Program-made: the position numbers and the translations under genes
DNA from: Frankiales bacterium
GTDB taxonomy: Bacteria > Actinomycetota > Actinomycetes > Mycobacteriales > SCTD01
Assembly (NCBI GenBank): GCA_025965615.1
Contig: JAOPWP010000068.1
Coordinates: 1 to 34,541, forward strand
DNA: 34,541 bases
Direction: 5' to 3'
In this document: positions 15,682-23,540 of the stretch, piece by piece
How positions within the stretch are numbered: the first letter of the stretch is position 1
Layout: the number at the start of each line of letters is the position of its first letter
Notes under the pieces: generated by a model
The model's input: only the letters and a program-made list of their open reading frames with translations
What the model was told of the DNA's origin: nothing
Databases searched by the model: none

Positions 15682-17672
15682 GCTACCCGTTCTCGGCCGT
15701 CGTCGGGCTCGACGACCTGCGGCTCGCCCTGATCGTCAACGCGGTGTCCCCGGCCGTCGGCGGGGTGCTGGTCCGCGGCGAGAAGGGGACGGCCAAGTCC
15801 ACCGTCGTCCGCGCTCTCGCCTCGCTCCTCCCGCCCCTGCGCGTCGTCCCGTCCTGCCGCTTCTCCTGCGACCCGGCCGAGCCCGACCCGGGGTGCCCGG
15901 ACGGGCCGCACGACGCCGCCTCCGAAGGCGCAGGGACCGGCGCGACCCGGCCTGCCCGGCTGGTCGAGCTGCCGGTCGGCGCGTCCGAGGACCGGCTCGT
16001 CGGGTCCCTCGACCTCGAGCGCGCCCTGACGACGGGCGTCTCGGCGTACGAGCCCGGGCTCCTGGCCGGTGCCCACCGGGGGGTGCTCTACGTCGACGAG
16101 GTCAACCTGCTGCACGACCACCTGGTCGACCTGCTGCTCGACGCCGCCGCCCTCGGCACGTCGTACGTCGAGCGTGAGGGCGTGTCCGTGCGGCACGCCG
16201 CGCGCTTCCTGCTGGTCGGGACGATGAACCCCGAGGAGGGCGAGCTGCGCCCGCAGCTGCTCGACCGGTTCGGCCTGACCGTCGAGGTCACCGCCACCCG
16301 CGACCCCGTCGAGCGGGCCGAGGTCGTGCGGCGGCGCCTCGCGTACGAGGCTGACCCGTCCGGGTTCGCGGCCCGGTACGCCGCCGCCGACGCCGAGCTC
16401 GCCGGGCAGATCGCCACGGCGCGGGCCTGCCTGCCGAAGGTCGTGCTGTCCGACCACGCGCTGCAGGAGGTGACGACCGTCTGCGCCGCCTTCGACGTGG
16501 ACGGCCTGCGCGCCGACCTGGTCACCGCCAAGGCGGCGATGGCCCTCGCCGCGTGGGCCGGACGCGACGAGGTCACGACCGACGACGTACGCACCGCCGC
16601 CCGGCTCGCCCTGCCGCACCGCCGCCGGCGCACCCCGTTCGAGGCCCCTGGCCTCGACGAGCAGCGGCTCGACGACGCGCTCGACTCGGTGCCGCCGGAG
16701 CAGCCCTCTCCCGAGCAGGGGCCGCCGGACGACGACGGCAGCGACCCCTCGGGCGGGGCGCCGCCGCCGCAGGCGACCGACTCCGAGGACGACCAGGGAC
16801 AGACCTCTGACGAGGGCCGCCCGGCCGATGCGGACGCCCCGGTGGCCACCCTGCCGGCCCCCGACGCACCCCCGGCCGCTGCTGGGGAGACCTTCGCTCC
16901 CGTCGCCCTCTCGGTCCCGGGCGTCAACCGCCGCGCCGGCGCTGCCGGCCGTCGCTCGCGCACCGAGGGCGGCTCCGGGCGGCTCACCGGCGCCCGGCTG
17001 CCGGCCGGGCGCCTGCGCTCGCTCCACCTGACCGCCACGCTGCGTGCCGCGGCTCCGCACCAGCTCGCCCGCGGCCGCCGTGGCACCGGCGTCGTCGTAC
17101 GCACTCCGGACCTGCGCGAGGCCGTGCGCGAGGGGCGGGAGGGCAACCTCGTCCTGTTCGTCGTCGACGCCTCCGGATCGATGGCCGCCCGCCAGCGCAT
17201 GAGCGCCGTCAAGGGCGCCGTGCTCTCGCTGCTCACCGACGCCTACCAGCGTCGCGACAAGGTCGCCCTCATCAGCTTCCGCGGCGCCACAGCCGATCTC
17301 GTGCTCCCGCCGACCAGCAGCGTCGAGGCGGCAGCCGTGCGCCTGGCCGACCTGCCGACCGGCGGCCGCACCCCCTTGTCGGCCGGCTTGATGCGCGCCG
17401 CCCAGGTGCTCGACGTCGAGGCCGTCCGCGACCGGGCCCGTCGGGCGCTGGTCGTCGTGGTCACCGACGGAAGGCACACGAGCGGCCCCGACCCCGAGCT
17501 CGCCGCGGCGCACCTGCTCCGCACCGGAGCGGCCTTCGTCGTCGTCGACTGCGAGAGCGGCCCGGTGCGGCTCGGCCTCGGTGAGCGGCTCGGTGAGCAG
17601 CTCGGCGGCGTGGCGCTCCGGCTCGAGGAGCTGTCCGCCGACGCGCTCACCCGCGTCGTGAAGGCGGCCTGA
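15678..17672 (+). CDS. Fused ChlI/ChlD-type chelatase ATPase, probable partner of CobN
   Basis: 664 residues joining an AAA+ ATPase (about 1-320), an acidic proline-rich linker (about 320-420) and a von Willebrand A domain (about 475-664). Walker A is GEKGTAKST (34-42), Walker B region is GVLYVDEVNLLHDHLVDLLLDAA, and sensor-like LVGTMNPEEGELRPQLLDRF follows. The VWA metal site DASGSM begins near residue 497. This is the Mg-chelatase I and D subunits in one chain; in actinobacteria such a protein probably stands in for CobS and CobT-chelatase with CobN. The GTG at 15678 begins SYPFSAVVGLDDL, where homologues start. The alternative of a true magnesium chelatase is unlikely, as no chlorophyll genes are present. 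Confidence 0.93.
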   Translation: MSYPFSAVVGLDDLRLALIVNAVSPAVGGVLVRGEKGTAKSTVVRALASLLPPLRVVPSCRFSCDPAEPDPGCPDGPHDAASEGAGTGATRPARLVELPVGASEDRLVGSLDLERALTTGVSAYEPGLLAGAHRGVLYVDEVNLLHDHLVDLLLDAAALGTSYVEREGVSVRHAARFLLVGTMNPEEGELRPQLLDRFGLTVEVTATRDPVERAEVVRRRLAYEADPSGFAARYAAADAELAGQIATARACLPKVVLSDHALQEVTTVCAAFDVDGLRADLVTAKAAMALAAWAGRDEVTTDDVRTAARLALPHRRRRTPFEAPGLDEQRLDDALDSVPPEQPSPEQGPPDDDGSDPSGGAPPPQATDSEDDQGQTSDEGRPADADAPVATLPAPDAPPAAAGETFAPVALSVPGVNRRAGAAGRRSRTEGGSGRLTGARLPAGRLRSLHLTATLRAAAPHQLARGRRGTGVVVRTPDLREAVREGREGNLVLFVVDASGSMAARQRMSAVKGAVLSLLTDAYQRRDKVALISFRGATADLVLPPTSSVEAAAVRLADLPTGGRTPLSAGLMRAAQVLDVEAVRDRARRALVVVVTDGRHTSGPDPELAAAHLLRTGAAFVVVDCESGPVRLGLGERLGEQLGGVALRLEELSADALTRVVKAA

Positions 17673-18277
17673 TGCCTCCCCAGGGCCAGCCGGAGTCGGT
17701 GCCCGACGACGGGCTCACCACCCGTCAGCGCCGCAACCGGGCACTGCTCGTCGTGCACACCGGCGAGATGAAGGGCAAGTCGACCGCTGCCTTCGGGCTC
17801 GCCCTGCGCGCCTGGAACCAGGGCTGGCCGATCGGGGTCTTCCAGTTCGTCAAGAGCGCCAAGTGGAAGGTCGGCGAGGAGCACGCGCTCAAGGTGCTCG
17901 GGGCGAGCGACGAGGGTGGCACCGTCGTGTGGCACAAGATGGGCGAGGGCTGGTCGTGGACCCGCAAGCAGGGCAGCGACGACGACCACGCCGCCAACGC
18001 CCGAGAGGGGTGGGAGCAGGTCAAGCGCGACCTCGCCGCCTCGACCTACCGGTTCTACGTGCTCGACGAGTTCACCTACCCGATGAAGTGGGGGTGGGTC
18101 GACGTCGACGAGGTGGTCGCCGTGCTGCGCGACCGTCCCGAGGGGCAGCACGTCGTCATCACCGGGCGCGACGCGCACCCGACGCTGGTCGCTGCTGCCG
18201 ACCTCGTCATGGAGACGACGAAGGTCAAGCACCCGATGGACGCCGGCCAGAAGGGCCAGCGGGGGATCGAGTGGTAG
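17672..18277 (+). CDS. cobO: CobO/BtuR, corrinoid adenosyltransferase
   Basis: 201 residues, the standard length. CobO transfers the 5'-deoxyadenosyl group of ATP to Co(I) of cob(I)yrinic acid a,c-diamide. The modified P-loop HTGEMKGKSTAAFGLALRA (from about residue 29) is diagnostic. Further family stretches are VGVFQFVKSAKWKVGEEHAL-like text at 52-71, WSWTRKQGSDDD, and YVLDEFTYPMKWGWVDVDEV, then VITGRDAHPTLVAAADLVMETTKVKHPMDAGQKGQRGIEW at the C-terminus. The ATG shares one base with the stop of the chelatase gene (TGATG), so translation is coupled. Confidence 0.97.
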   Translation: MPPQGQPESVPDDGLTTRQRRNRALLVVHTGEMKGKSTAAFGLALRAWNQGWPIGVFQFVKSAKWKVGEEHALKVLGASDEGGTVVWHKMGEGWSWTRKQGSDDDHAANAREGWEQVKRDLAASTYRFYVLDEFTYPMKWGWVDVDEVVAVLRDRPEGQHVVITGRDAHPTLVAAADLVMETTKVKHPMDAGQKGQRGIEW

Positions 18278-19641
18278 CGCGGCTGGTCGTCGCCGCGCCC
18301 TCCTCCGGCGCCGGCAAGACGACGGTGGCGACGGGTCTGATGGCGGCGCTGACGGCGCGCGGGATGACGGTGAGCCCGCACAAGGTCGGGCCCGACTACA
18401 TCGACCCCGGCTACCACGCGCTCGCCACCGGTCGCCCCGGCCGCAACCTCGACCCGGTGATGGTGGGGGAGGAGCGGGTCGTCCCGCTGTTCCTGCACGG
18501 CGCGGACGGCAGTCACCTCGCCGTCGTCGAGGGGGTCATGGGGCTGTTCGACGGTCGGGGCTCGACGGAGGACGGCTCCACCGCCCACGTCGCCCGGCTG
18601 CTCCAGGCGCCCGTCGTCCTCGTGGTCGACGCGTCCTCGCAGTCCCGCTCGGTGGCAGCGCTGGTCCACGGCTTCGCGTCGTACGACAGCAGGGTCCGCC
18701 TCGGCGGGGTCATCCTCAACCGGGTCGCCAGCGACCGGCACGAGCAGGTCCTCCGCGAGGCGCTCGAGGGGCGGGTCCCCGTCCTCGGGGTGCTGCGCCG
18801 GGACGTCGACGTCACCACCCCGAGCCGCCACCTCGGGCTGGTCCCGGTGGCCGAGCGCACGCCGGAGGCGGTGTCGACCGTCGACCGGCTGGCCGCGGCC
18901 GTCCGTGACGGGTGCGAGCTCGATGCCCTGGTCGCGCTCGCGCGCAGCGCCCCCGACCTCCACGAGAATGCCTGGGCCACAGGCACTCCCGCGATGCCGG
19001 CAGACGGGAGGCCCGTCGTCGCGCTCGCCGGTGGGCCCGCGTTCACCTTCTCCTACGCCGAGACGGCCGAGCTGCTGACCGCGGCCGGCGCCGACGTGCT
19101 CCTGGTCGATCCGCTGCGCGACGAGTCCCTGCCGGAGGGGACGCGTGGCCTCGTCCTCGGCGGCGGCTTCCCCGAGGTCTACGCCGAGCAGCTGTCGGCC
19201 AACGTCGGCCTGCGCGGGGACGTGGCCCGGCTCGCCGCGACCGGTGCGCCCGTCTCGGCCGAGTGCGCGGGGCTGCTCTACCTGTGTGAGGAGCTCGACG
19301 GGATGCCCATGTGCGGCGTGCTCCCCGCCAGCGGCTCGATGACGGCCCGGTTGACCCTGGGCTACCGGACCGCCCGACCCGCCTCGGCGAGCTGGGCGAC
19401 GCCGGTCGAGGCAGGCGATCCGGTCCTGACCGGTCACGAGTTCCACCGCACTGTCGTCTCGCCGCGCGCGGGCGATGCGCCCGCCTGGTGGATCGACGGC
19501 GCACCCGAGGGGTGGGTCCAGGGGGGCGTGCACGCCTCCTATCTGCACACCCACTGGGCCGGCCAGCCGGGCATCGCCGATCGCTTCGTCGCCACCGCTC
19601 GCTCGTCGGCTCCGCTCGAGCTGACCGGGAGCGCGCGATGA
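18271..19641 (+). CDS. cobB: CobB/CbiA, cobyrinate a,c-diamide synthase
   Basis: 456 residues from the GTG at 18271, overlapping the cobO end by seven bases and preceded by GGGGGA; the listed 17863 start is only an open frame inside cobO. CobB amidates the a and c carboxylates using glutamine and ATP. The N-terminal ATPase has VVAAPSSGAGKTTVATGLMAAL and KVGPDYIDPGYH, then VVEGVMGLFDG. The C-terminal amidotransferase has GLVLGGGFPEVYAEQLSAN and SAECAGLLYLCEEL with the nucleophile Cys near residue 332, then GHEFHRT and a final HASYLHTHWA. The protein could act on the cobalt-free or the cobalt-containing ring; the sequence does not decide. Confidence 0.96.
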   Translation: MVARLVVAAPSSGAGKTTVATGLMAALTARGMTVSPHKVGPDYIDPGYHALATGRPGRNLDPVMVGEERVVPLFLHGADGSHLAVVEGVMGLFDGRGSTEDGSTAHVARLLQAPVVLVVDASSQSRSVAALVHGFASYDSRVRLGGVILNRVASDRHEQVLREALEGRVPVLGVLRRDVDVTTPSRHLGLVPVAERTPEAVSTVDRLAAAVRDGCELDALVALARSAPDLHENAWATGTPAMPADGRPVVALAGGPAFTFSYAETAELLTAAGADVLLVDPLRDESLPEGTRGLVLGGGFPEVYAEQLSANVGLRGDVARLAATGAPVSAECAGLLYLCEELDGMPMCGVLPASGSMTARLTLGYRTARPASASWATPVEAGDPVLTGHEFHRTVVSPRAGDAPAWWIDGAPEGWVQGGVHASYLHTHWAGQPGIADRFVATARSSAPLELTGSAR

Positions 19642-20372
19642 GGCTCGTCGGGGTGGGCGTCGGACCCGGGGACCCGGAGCTGGTGACCGTGAAGGGCGTG
19701 CGCGTCCTCCGCGAGGCCGACCTCGTCGTCGTGCCGGTCATGGACCCGTCCGAGCGGGGCCGGGCCGAGGCGACCGTACGAGCGCACCTGGACCCGGACG
19801 CAGCAGAGCGGATCTCCCGACTGGTCTTCGCGCTCGACGACCGTGGCGGCGCCACTGCTGAGCGGCTCTCGGCGTGGGAGGCGGCCGCCGACGCCGTGGC
19901 TGCCCACCTGCGGGCCCGGGGCGGCACGGTGGCCTTCGCGACGATCGGCGACCCCAACATCTACAGCACCTTCACCTACCTGGCCGACGCGGTTCGCGAG
20001 CGGGTCCCCGGCGTCGAGGTCTCGACGGTCCCGGGCATCACCGCCATGCAGGACCTCGCCGCGAGGTCGGGAACCGTGCTCTGCGAGGGGACCGAGTCGC
20101 TGGCCCTGCTCCCCCTGACCGCCGGCGTCGAGGCCTTCGAACGGGCGCTCTCCGGCTTCGACTCCGTCGTGGCCTACAAGGGCGGACGTCAGATGCCCGC
20201 CCTGCAGGAGGTCCTCGCCCGCCACGGTCGCCTCGAGGACGCCGTCTACGGCGCGGCTCTCGGCCTGCCGGACGAGCAGGTCGGGCCGGCAGCCGGCGCG
20301 CCGGACAACGCGCCCTACCTCTCGACCGTCCTCGTACCCGCTCGACGCACCGAACGTGGAGGCAAGCTGTGA
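19638..20372 (+). CDS. cobI: CobI/CbiL, precorrin-2 C20-methyltransferase
   Basis: 244 residues, an SAM-dependent tetrapyrrole methylase. The N-terminal loop VGVGVGPGDPELVTVKGVRVL is typical, with MDPSERGRAEATVRAHL characteristic of the C20 enzymes. ATIGDPNIYSTFTYL (catalytic/SAM region) and VPGITAMQDLAARSG follow, then VAYKGGRQMPAL. It methylates C20 of precorrin-2 or cobalt-precorrin-2, preparing ring contraction. The ATG overlaps the cobB stop (ATGA). The listed upstream start at 19311 lies inside cobB and is not used. Confidence 0.95.
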   Translation: MRLVGVGVGPGDPELVTVKGVRVLREADLVVVPVMDPSERGRAEATVRAHLDPDAAERISRLVFALDDRGGATAERLSAWEAAADAVAAHLRARGGTVAFATIGDPNIYSTFTYLADAVRERVPGVEVSTVPGITAMQDLAARSGTVLCEGTESLALLPLTAGVEAFERALSGFDSVVAYKGGRQMPALQEVLARHGRLEDAVYGAALGLPDEQVGPAAGAPDNAPYLSTVLVPARRTERGGKL

Positions 20373-21217
20373 CGCAGGGCCGGGTGAGTTTCGTCGGAGC
20401 CGGTCCTGGGGCTGCCGATCTGATCACGTTGCGCGGGGCCCAGCGCATCGCCGAGGCCGACATCGTCATCTGGGCTGCGTCGCTCGTGCACGAGGACGTC
20501 CTGCAGCACGCCCGGGCCGACGCGGTGATCGTCAACTCGGCTGAGCACTCGATGGAGGGCATCACCCACCACTACGAGCGGGCTGCGCGAGAAGACCTGC
20601 TGGTGGCTCGGATCCACTCCGGTGACCCCGCGCTGTGGGGTGGTACGCAGGAGCAGTGGGAGCTGTGCACCCGGCTGGGGCTCGCGACCGAGGTCATTCC
20701 CGGGGTCAGCAGCTTCACCGCGGTCGCCGCGATCGTGCAGCGGGAGCTCACCATCCCGGAGGTCGCGCAGTCGGTCGTCCTGACCCGGCTCGAGGGCGGC
20801 AAGACCCCCATGCCGTCCGGTGAGACGGTCCGTGGCTTCGCGGCGCACGGCACGACGATGGCGCTGTTCCTGTCGGCTGCACGGACCAAGCAGCTGCAGG
20901 ACGAGCTGCTCGCGGCAGGCCCCTACGACGAGTCCACGCCCTGTGTCGTCGCCTACGCCGCGACCTGGCCGGACGAGCTGGTCTTCGAGTGCGTGCTGGG
21001 TGAGCTCGCCGAGAAGGTCCGGGAGCACAAGCTCTACAAGCACACGATGGTCCTCGTCGGGCCTGCGCTGGCATCGGGAGGGACCCGGTCGCACCTCTAC
21101 GACCCGGGCCACTTCCACGAGCACCGCAAGGTCGAGGACCCCGAGCGACGCGCGGCGATGAAGGCGCGCGACCGGCTGCTGCGCTCGGCCGGTGCGCCGC
21201 AGGCTGCCCCCTCGTGA
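20369..21217 (+). CDS. cobM: CobM/CbiF, precorrin-4 C11-methyltransferase
   Basis: 282 residues from the GTG at 20369, overlapping the cobI stop (GTGA). Signatures are VSFVGAGPGAADLITLRGAQRIAEADIVIWAASLV, then ARIHSGDPALWGGTQEQ and EVIPGVSSFTAVAAIVQRELTIPEV, and SVVLTRLEGGKTPMPSGE, all typical of CobM/CbiF. It methylates C11 of (cobalt-)precorrin-4. After the methylase core the protein carries a 40-residue charged tail (YDPGHFHEHRKVEDPERRAAMKARDR) common in actinobacterial members. Confidence 0.96.
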   Translation: MTQGRVSFVGAGPGAADLITLRGAQRIAEADIVIWAASLVHEDVLQHARADAVIVNSAEHSMEGITHHYERAAREDLLVARIHSGDPALWGGTQEQWELCTRLGLATEVIPGVSSFTAVAAIVQRELTIPEVAQSVVLTRLEGGKTPMPSGETVRGFAAHGTTMALFLSAARTKQLQDELLAAGPYDESTPCVVAYAATWPDELVFECVLGELAEKVREHKLYKHTMVLVGPALASGGTRSHLYDPGHFHEHRKVEDPERRAAMKARDRLLRSAGAPQAAPS

Positions 21218-22350
21218 CCGGCCCCGAGCTGCGCGAGCCCGACCTGCCGCGCACCGCGAAGGTGCGCACGGGACCGCTGCGGAGCGGCTGGACGACCGGC
21301 ACCTGCAGCGCCGCCGCGGCCAAGGCCGCCACGACGGCGCTGCTCGAGCAGCAGCCGCAGTCGGCCGTCGAGGTCGTGCTCCCCGACGACCGACGGGTGT
21401 CCTTCCCCGTCGAGCGCTGCGACGTCACGACCGACGCGGCTGAGGCCGTCGTCGTCAAGGACGCCGGTGACGACCCCGACGTCACGCACGGGGCGCACCT
21501 CACCGCGACCGTCCGCTGGCGCGCCTCTCCCGGGCTCGAGCTCGAAGGCGGTGTCGGGGTCGGTGTCGTCACCAAGCCGGGGCTCGGCCTCGAGGTCGGC
21601 GGGCCGGCGATCAACCCCGTGCCGCGACAGATGATCCGCGAGAACGTCGGTGCAGTCGTCGATCTCGCTGTTCGCGGGGTGCGCGTCACGATCAGCGTCC
21701 CCGACGGCGAGAAGCGGGCGAAGAAGACCACCAACGCCCGGCTCGGGATCCTCGGTGGCATCAGCATCCTCGGCACGACCGGCGTCGTCCGCCCGTTCTC
21801 GACCGAGTCGTGGCGGGCCTCGGTCGTGCAGGCCGTGTCGGTCATGGCCGCACAGGGCGAACCGACACTGGTGCTCGCCACCGGCGGCCGCACCGAGAAG
21901 GCCGCCATCCGCATGCTGCCGGACCTGCCCGAGGTGTGCTTCGTCGAGGTGGGTGACTTCACGGGCGCGGCGCTGCGCGAGGCGGTCGACAGGGGTCTGA
22001 CCGACGTCGTGTTCGTCGGGATGGCCGGCAAGCTCACCAAGCTGGCCAGCGGTGTCCTGATGACGCACTACACGAAGAGCAAGGTGGACCCGCAGGTGCT
22101 CGTGGAGGTGACGCGGTCGGTCACCGACGACGCCGCACTGCTCGAAGGCGTAGCCGGCGCGAACACCGCCCGCCACGCCTACGAGCAGTGGGAGGCGGCG
22201 GGGGTCCTGAGGTCGGCCGGTGACGTGCTGTGCGCCCGGGTCGCCGAAGTGCTGCACCGGTTCAGCGGGCTGACCGCCCGGGTGGCCATGGTCGACCCGG
22301 CTGGGCGCGCCGTCGTCGCCGCGACCGAGCCTGACTGGGTCACCGCGTGA
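21214..22350 (+). CDS. cbiD: CbiD, cobalt-precorrin-5B C1-methyltransferase
   Basis: 378 residues. The N-terminal LRSGWTTGTCSAAAAKAATTALL is the CbiD hallmark, followed by VVKDAGDDPDVTHGAHL, GVGVGVVTKPGLGLEVGGPAINPVPRQMI and GRTEKAAIRMLPDLPE, then FVGMAGKLTKLASGVLMTHYTKSKVD. CbiD methylates C1 on the anaerobic (cobalt-early) route and replaces CobF of the aerobic route. It is not related to the tetrapyrrole methylases around it. The GTG at 21214 overlaps the cobM stop. Its presence next to a CobN-type chelatase set is one of the mixed-pathway features of the locus. Confidence 0.96.
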   Translation: MTGPELREPDLPRTAKVRTGPLRSGWTTGTCSAAAAKAATTALLEQQPQSAVEVVLPDDRRVSFPVERCDVTTDAAEAVVVKDAGDDPDVTHGAHLTATVRWRASPGLELEGGVGVGVVTKPGLGLEVGGPAINPVPRQMIRENVGAVVDLAVRGVRVTISVPDGEKRAKKTTNARLGILGGISILGTTGVVRPFSTESWRASVVQAVSVMAAQGEPTLVLATGGRTEKAAIRMLPDLPEVCFVEVGDFTGAALREAVDRGLTDVVFVGMAGKLTKLASGVLMTHYTKSKVDPQVLVEVTRSVTDDAALLEGVAGANTARHAYEQWEAAGVLRSAGDVLCARVAEVLHRFSGLTARVAMVDPAGRAVVAATEPDWVTA

Positions 22351-23540
22351 TCACCGTCGTCGGCTGTGACGGAGGGCCGTTCCCGCAGCTCGCCGTGGAG
22401 CGCCTGCGCACAGCCACGCTCGTGATGGGCGGATGGCGCCACCTCCAGGACGTGGCCCTGCCCGAGGGGGTCCGCACGATCGCCCTGCGCGACGACCCGG
22501 CGGCGGCGCTCCAGGCCGTGGCCGCCGAGGAGGGCGACGTCGTGGTGCTGGCCTCGGGCGACCCCGGGTTCTTCGGGGTCGTGCGCGCCCTGCGCAGGGC
22601 CGTCCTGCCGCGCCCGGTCGAGGTGGTGCCGGCGCTGTCGAGCATCTCGCTCGCCTTCGCCCGGGCCGGGGTGGAGTGGGACGACGCCGTCGTCGTCTCC
22701 GCGCACGGCAGGGACCCTCGCGAGGCCCTCGCCATCGCCCGCTCCCAGCCCAAGGTCGCCGTCCTCACCGACGAGCGGTGCGGTCCGGCCCAGATCGGCG
22801 CAGCCCTCGCCGGCCGGACCGACCGGGTCCTCGTCGTCGCCGAGCGCCTCGGCGCCGAGCAGGAGCGGGTCGTCGAGGTGACGCCCGACGAGGCCGCGGC
22901 GCAGGCGTGGTCCGACCCCAACCTCGTGCTGGTCCTGCCGCTCGGGCGCTCGGCTCAGGTGCCTGCCCCCCGGTCGGTGGTCGCTGGGCACCGCAGCCCT
23001 CGCGGATGGGCGCTGCCCGTGGGCCAGTTCGCCCACCGCGACTCGATGATCACCAAGCCGGAGGTGCGTGCCCTGGTCCTCGCCCGGCTCGGGCCGCGGC
23101 TCGGCGACGTCGTGTGGGACATCGGCGCCGGGAGCGGCTCCGTGGGCGTCGAGTGCGCCCGGTTCGGTGCCGATGTCCACGCCGTCGAGCGCGACGCGGC
23201 CGGAGCCGAGCTGGTCCGGGCCAATGCGGCACGGCACGGCGTGTCCGTGCACGTCGTACGCCGCTCGGCCCCCGACGCCCTGAGGGCGCTCCCGGACCCC
23301 GACTCGGTGTTCGTCGGCGGCGGCGGACCCGCCGTCGTCGCGGCCTGTGCCGAGCGCCGGCCCCGCCAGCTCGTGGCCGCGCTCGCGACGGTCGAGCAGG
23401 TCGGCCCGACCGCCGCGGCGATGCACGGCTACGAGGTCGACTCGGTGCTGCTGCAGGCGAGCGGGCTGCAGCCGCTCGGGAACGGCTCGCGCCTCGTGCC
23501 GTCGAACCCGGTCTTCGTCCTGTCAGGGCGTCGCGCATGA
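22347..23540 (+). CDS. cobL: CobL (CbiE-CbiT fusion), precorrin-6Y C5,15-methyltransferase (decarboxylating)
   Basis: 397 residues. The N-terminal domain (about 1-200) is a CbiE-type tetrapyrrole methylase: TVVGCDGGPFPQLAVERL, VVLASGDPGFFGVVRAL, VVPALSSISLAFARAGVEWDDAVVVSAHGRD. The C-terminal domain (about 225-397) is CbiT-like with QFAHRDSMITKPEVRALVLARL and the SAM-binding VVWDIGAGSGSVGVECARFG. Together they methylate C5 and C15 and remove the ring C acetate carboxyl. The GTG start overlaps the cbiD stop. CobL acts on the product of CobK/CbiJ, whose gene is not in the window. Confidence 0.95.
   Translation: MITVVGCDGGPFPQLAVERLRTATLVMGGWRHLQDVALPEGVRTIALRDDPAAALQAVAAEEGDVVVLASGDPGFFGVVRALRRAVLPRPVEVVPALSSISLAFARAGVEWDDAVVVSAHGRDPREALAIARSQPKVAVLTDERCGPAQIGAALAGRTDRVLVVAERLGAEQERVVEVTPDEAAAQAWSDPNLVLVLPLGRSAQVPAPRSVVAGHRSPRGWALPVGQFAHRDSMITKPEVRALVLARLGPRLGDVVWDIGAGSGSVGVECARFGADVHAVERDAAGAELVRANAARHGVSVHVVRRSAPDALRALPDPDSVFVGGGGPAVVAACAERRPRQLVAALATVEQVGPTAAAMHGYEVDSVLLQASGLQPLGNGSRLVPSNPVFVLSGRRA

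Noticed and set aside
14190-17672. 1160-residue plus-strand ORF
   Set aside because: Its first 460 or so residues are antisense to the acyl-CoA dehydrogenase and pass through the riboswitch. Only the part from the GTG at 15678 has protein homology.
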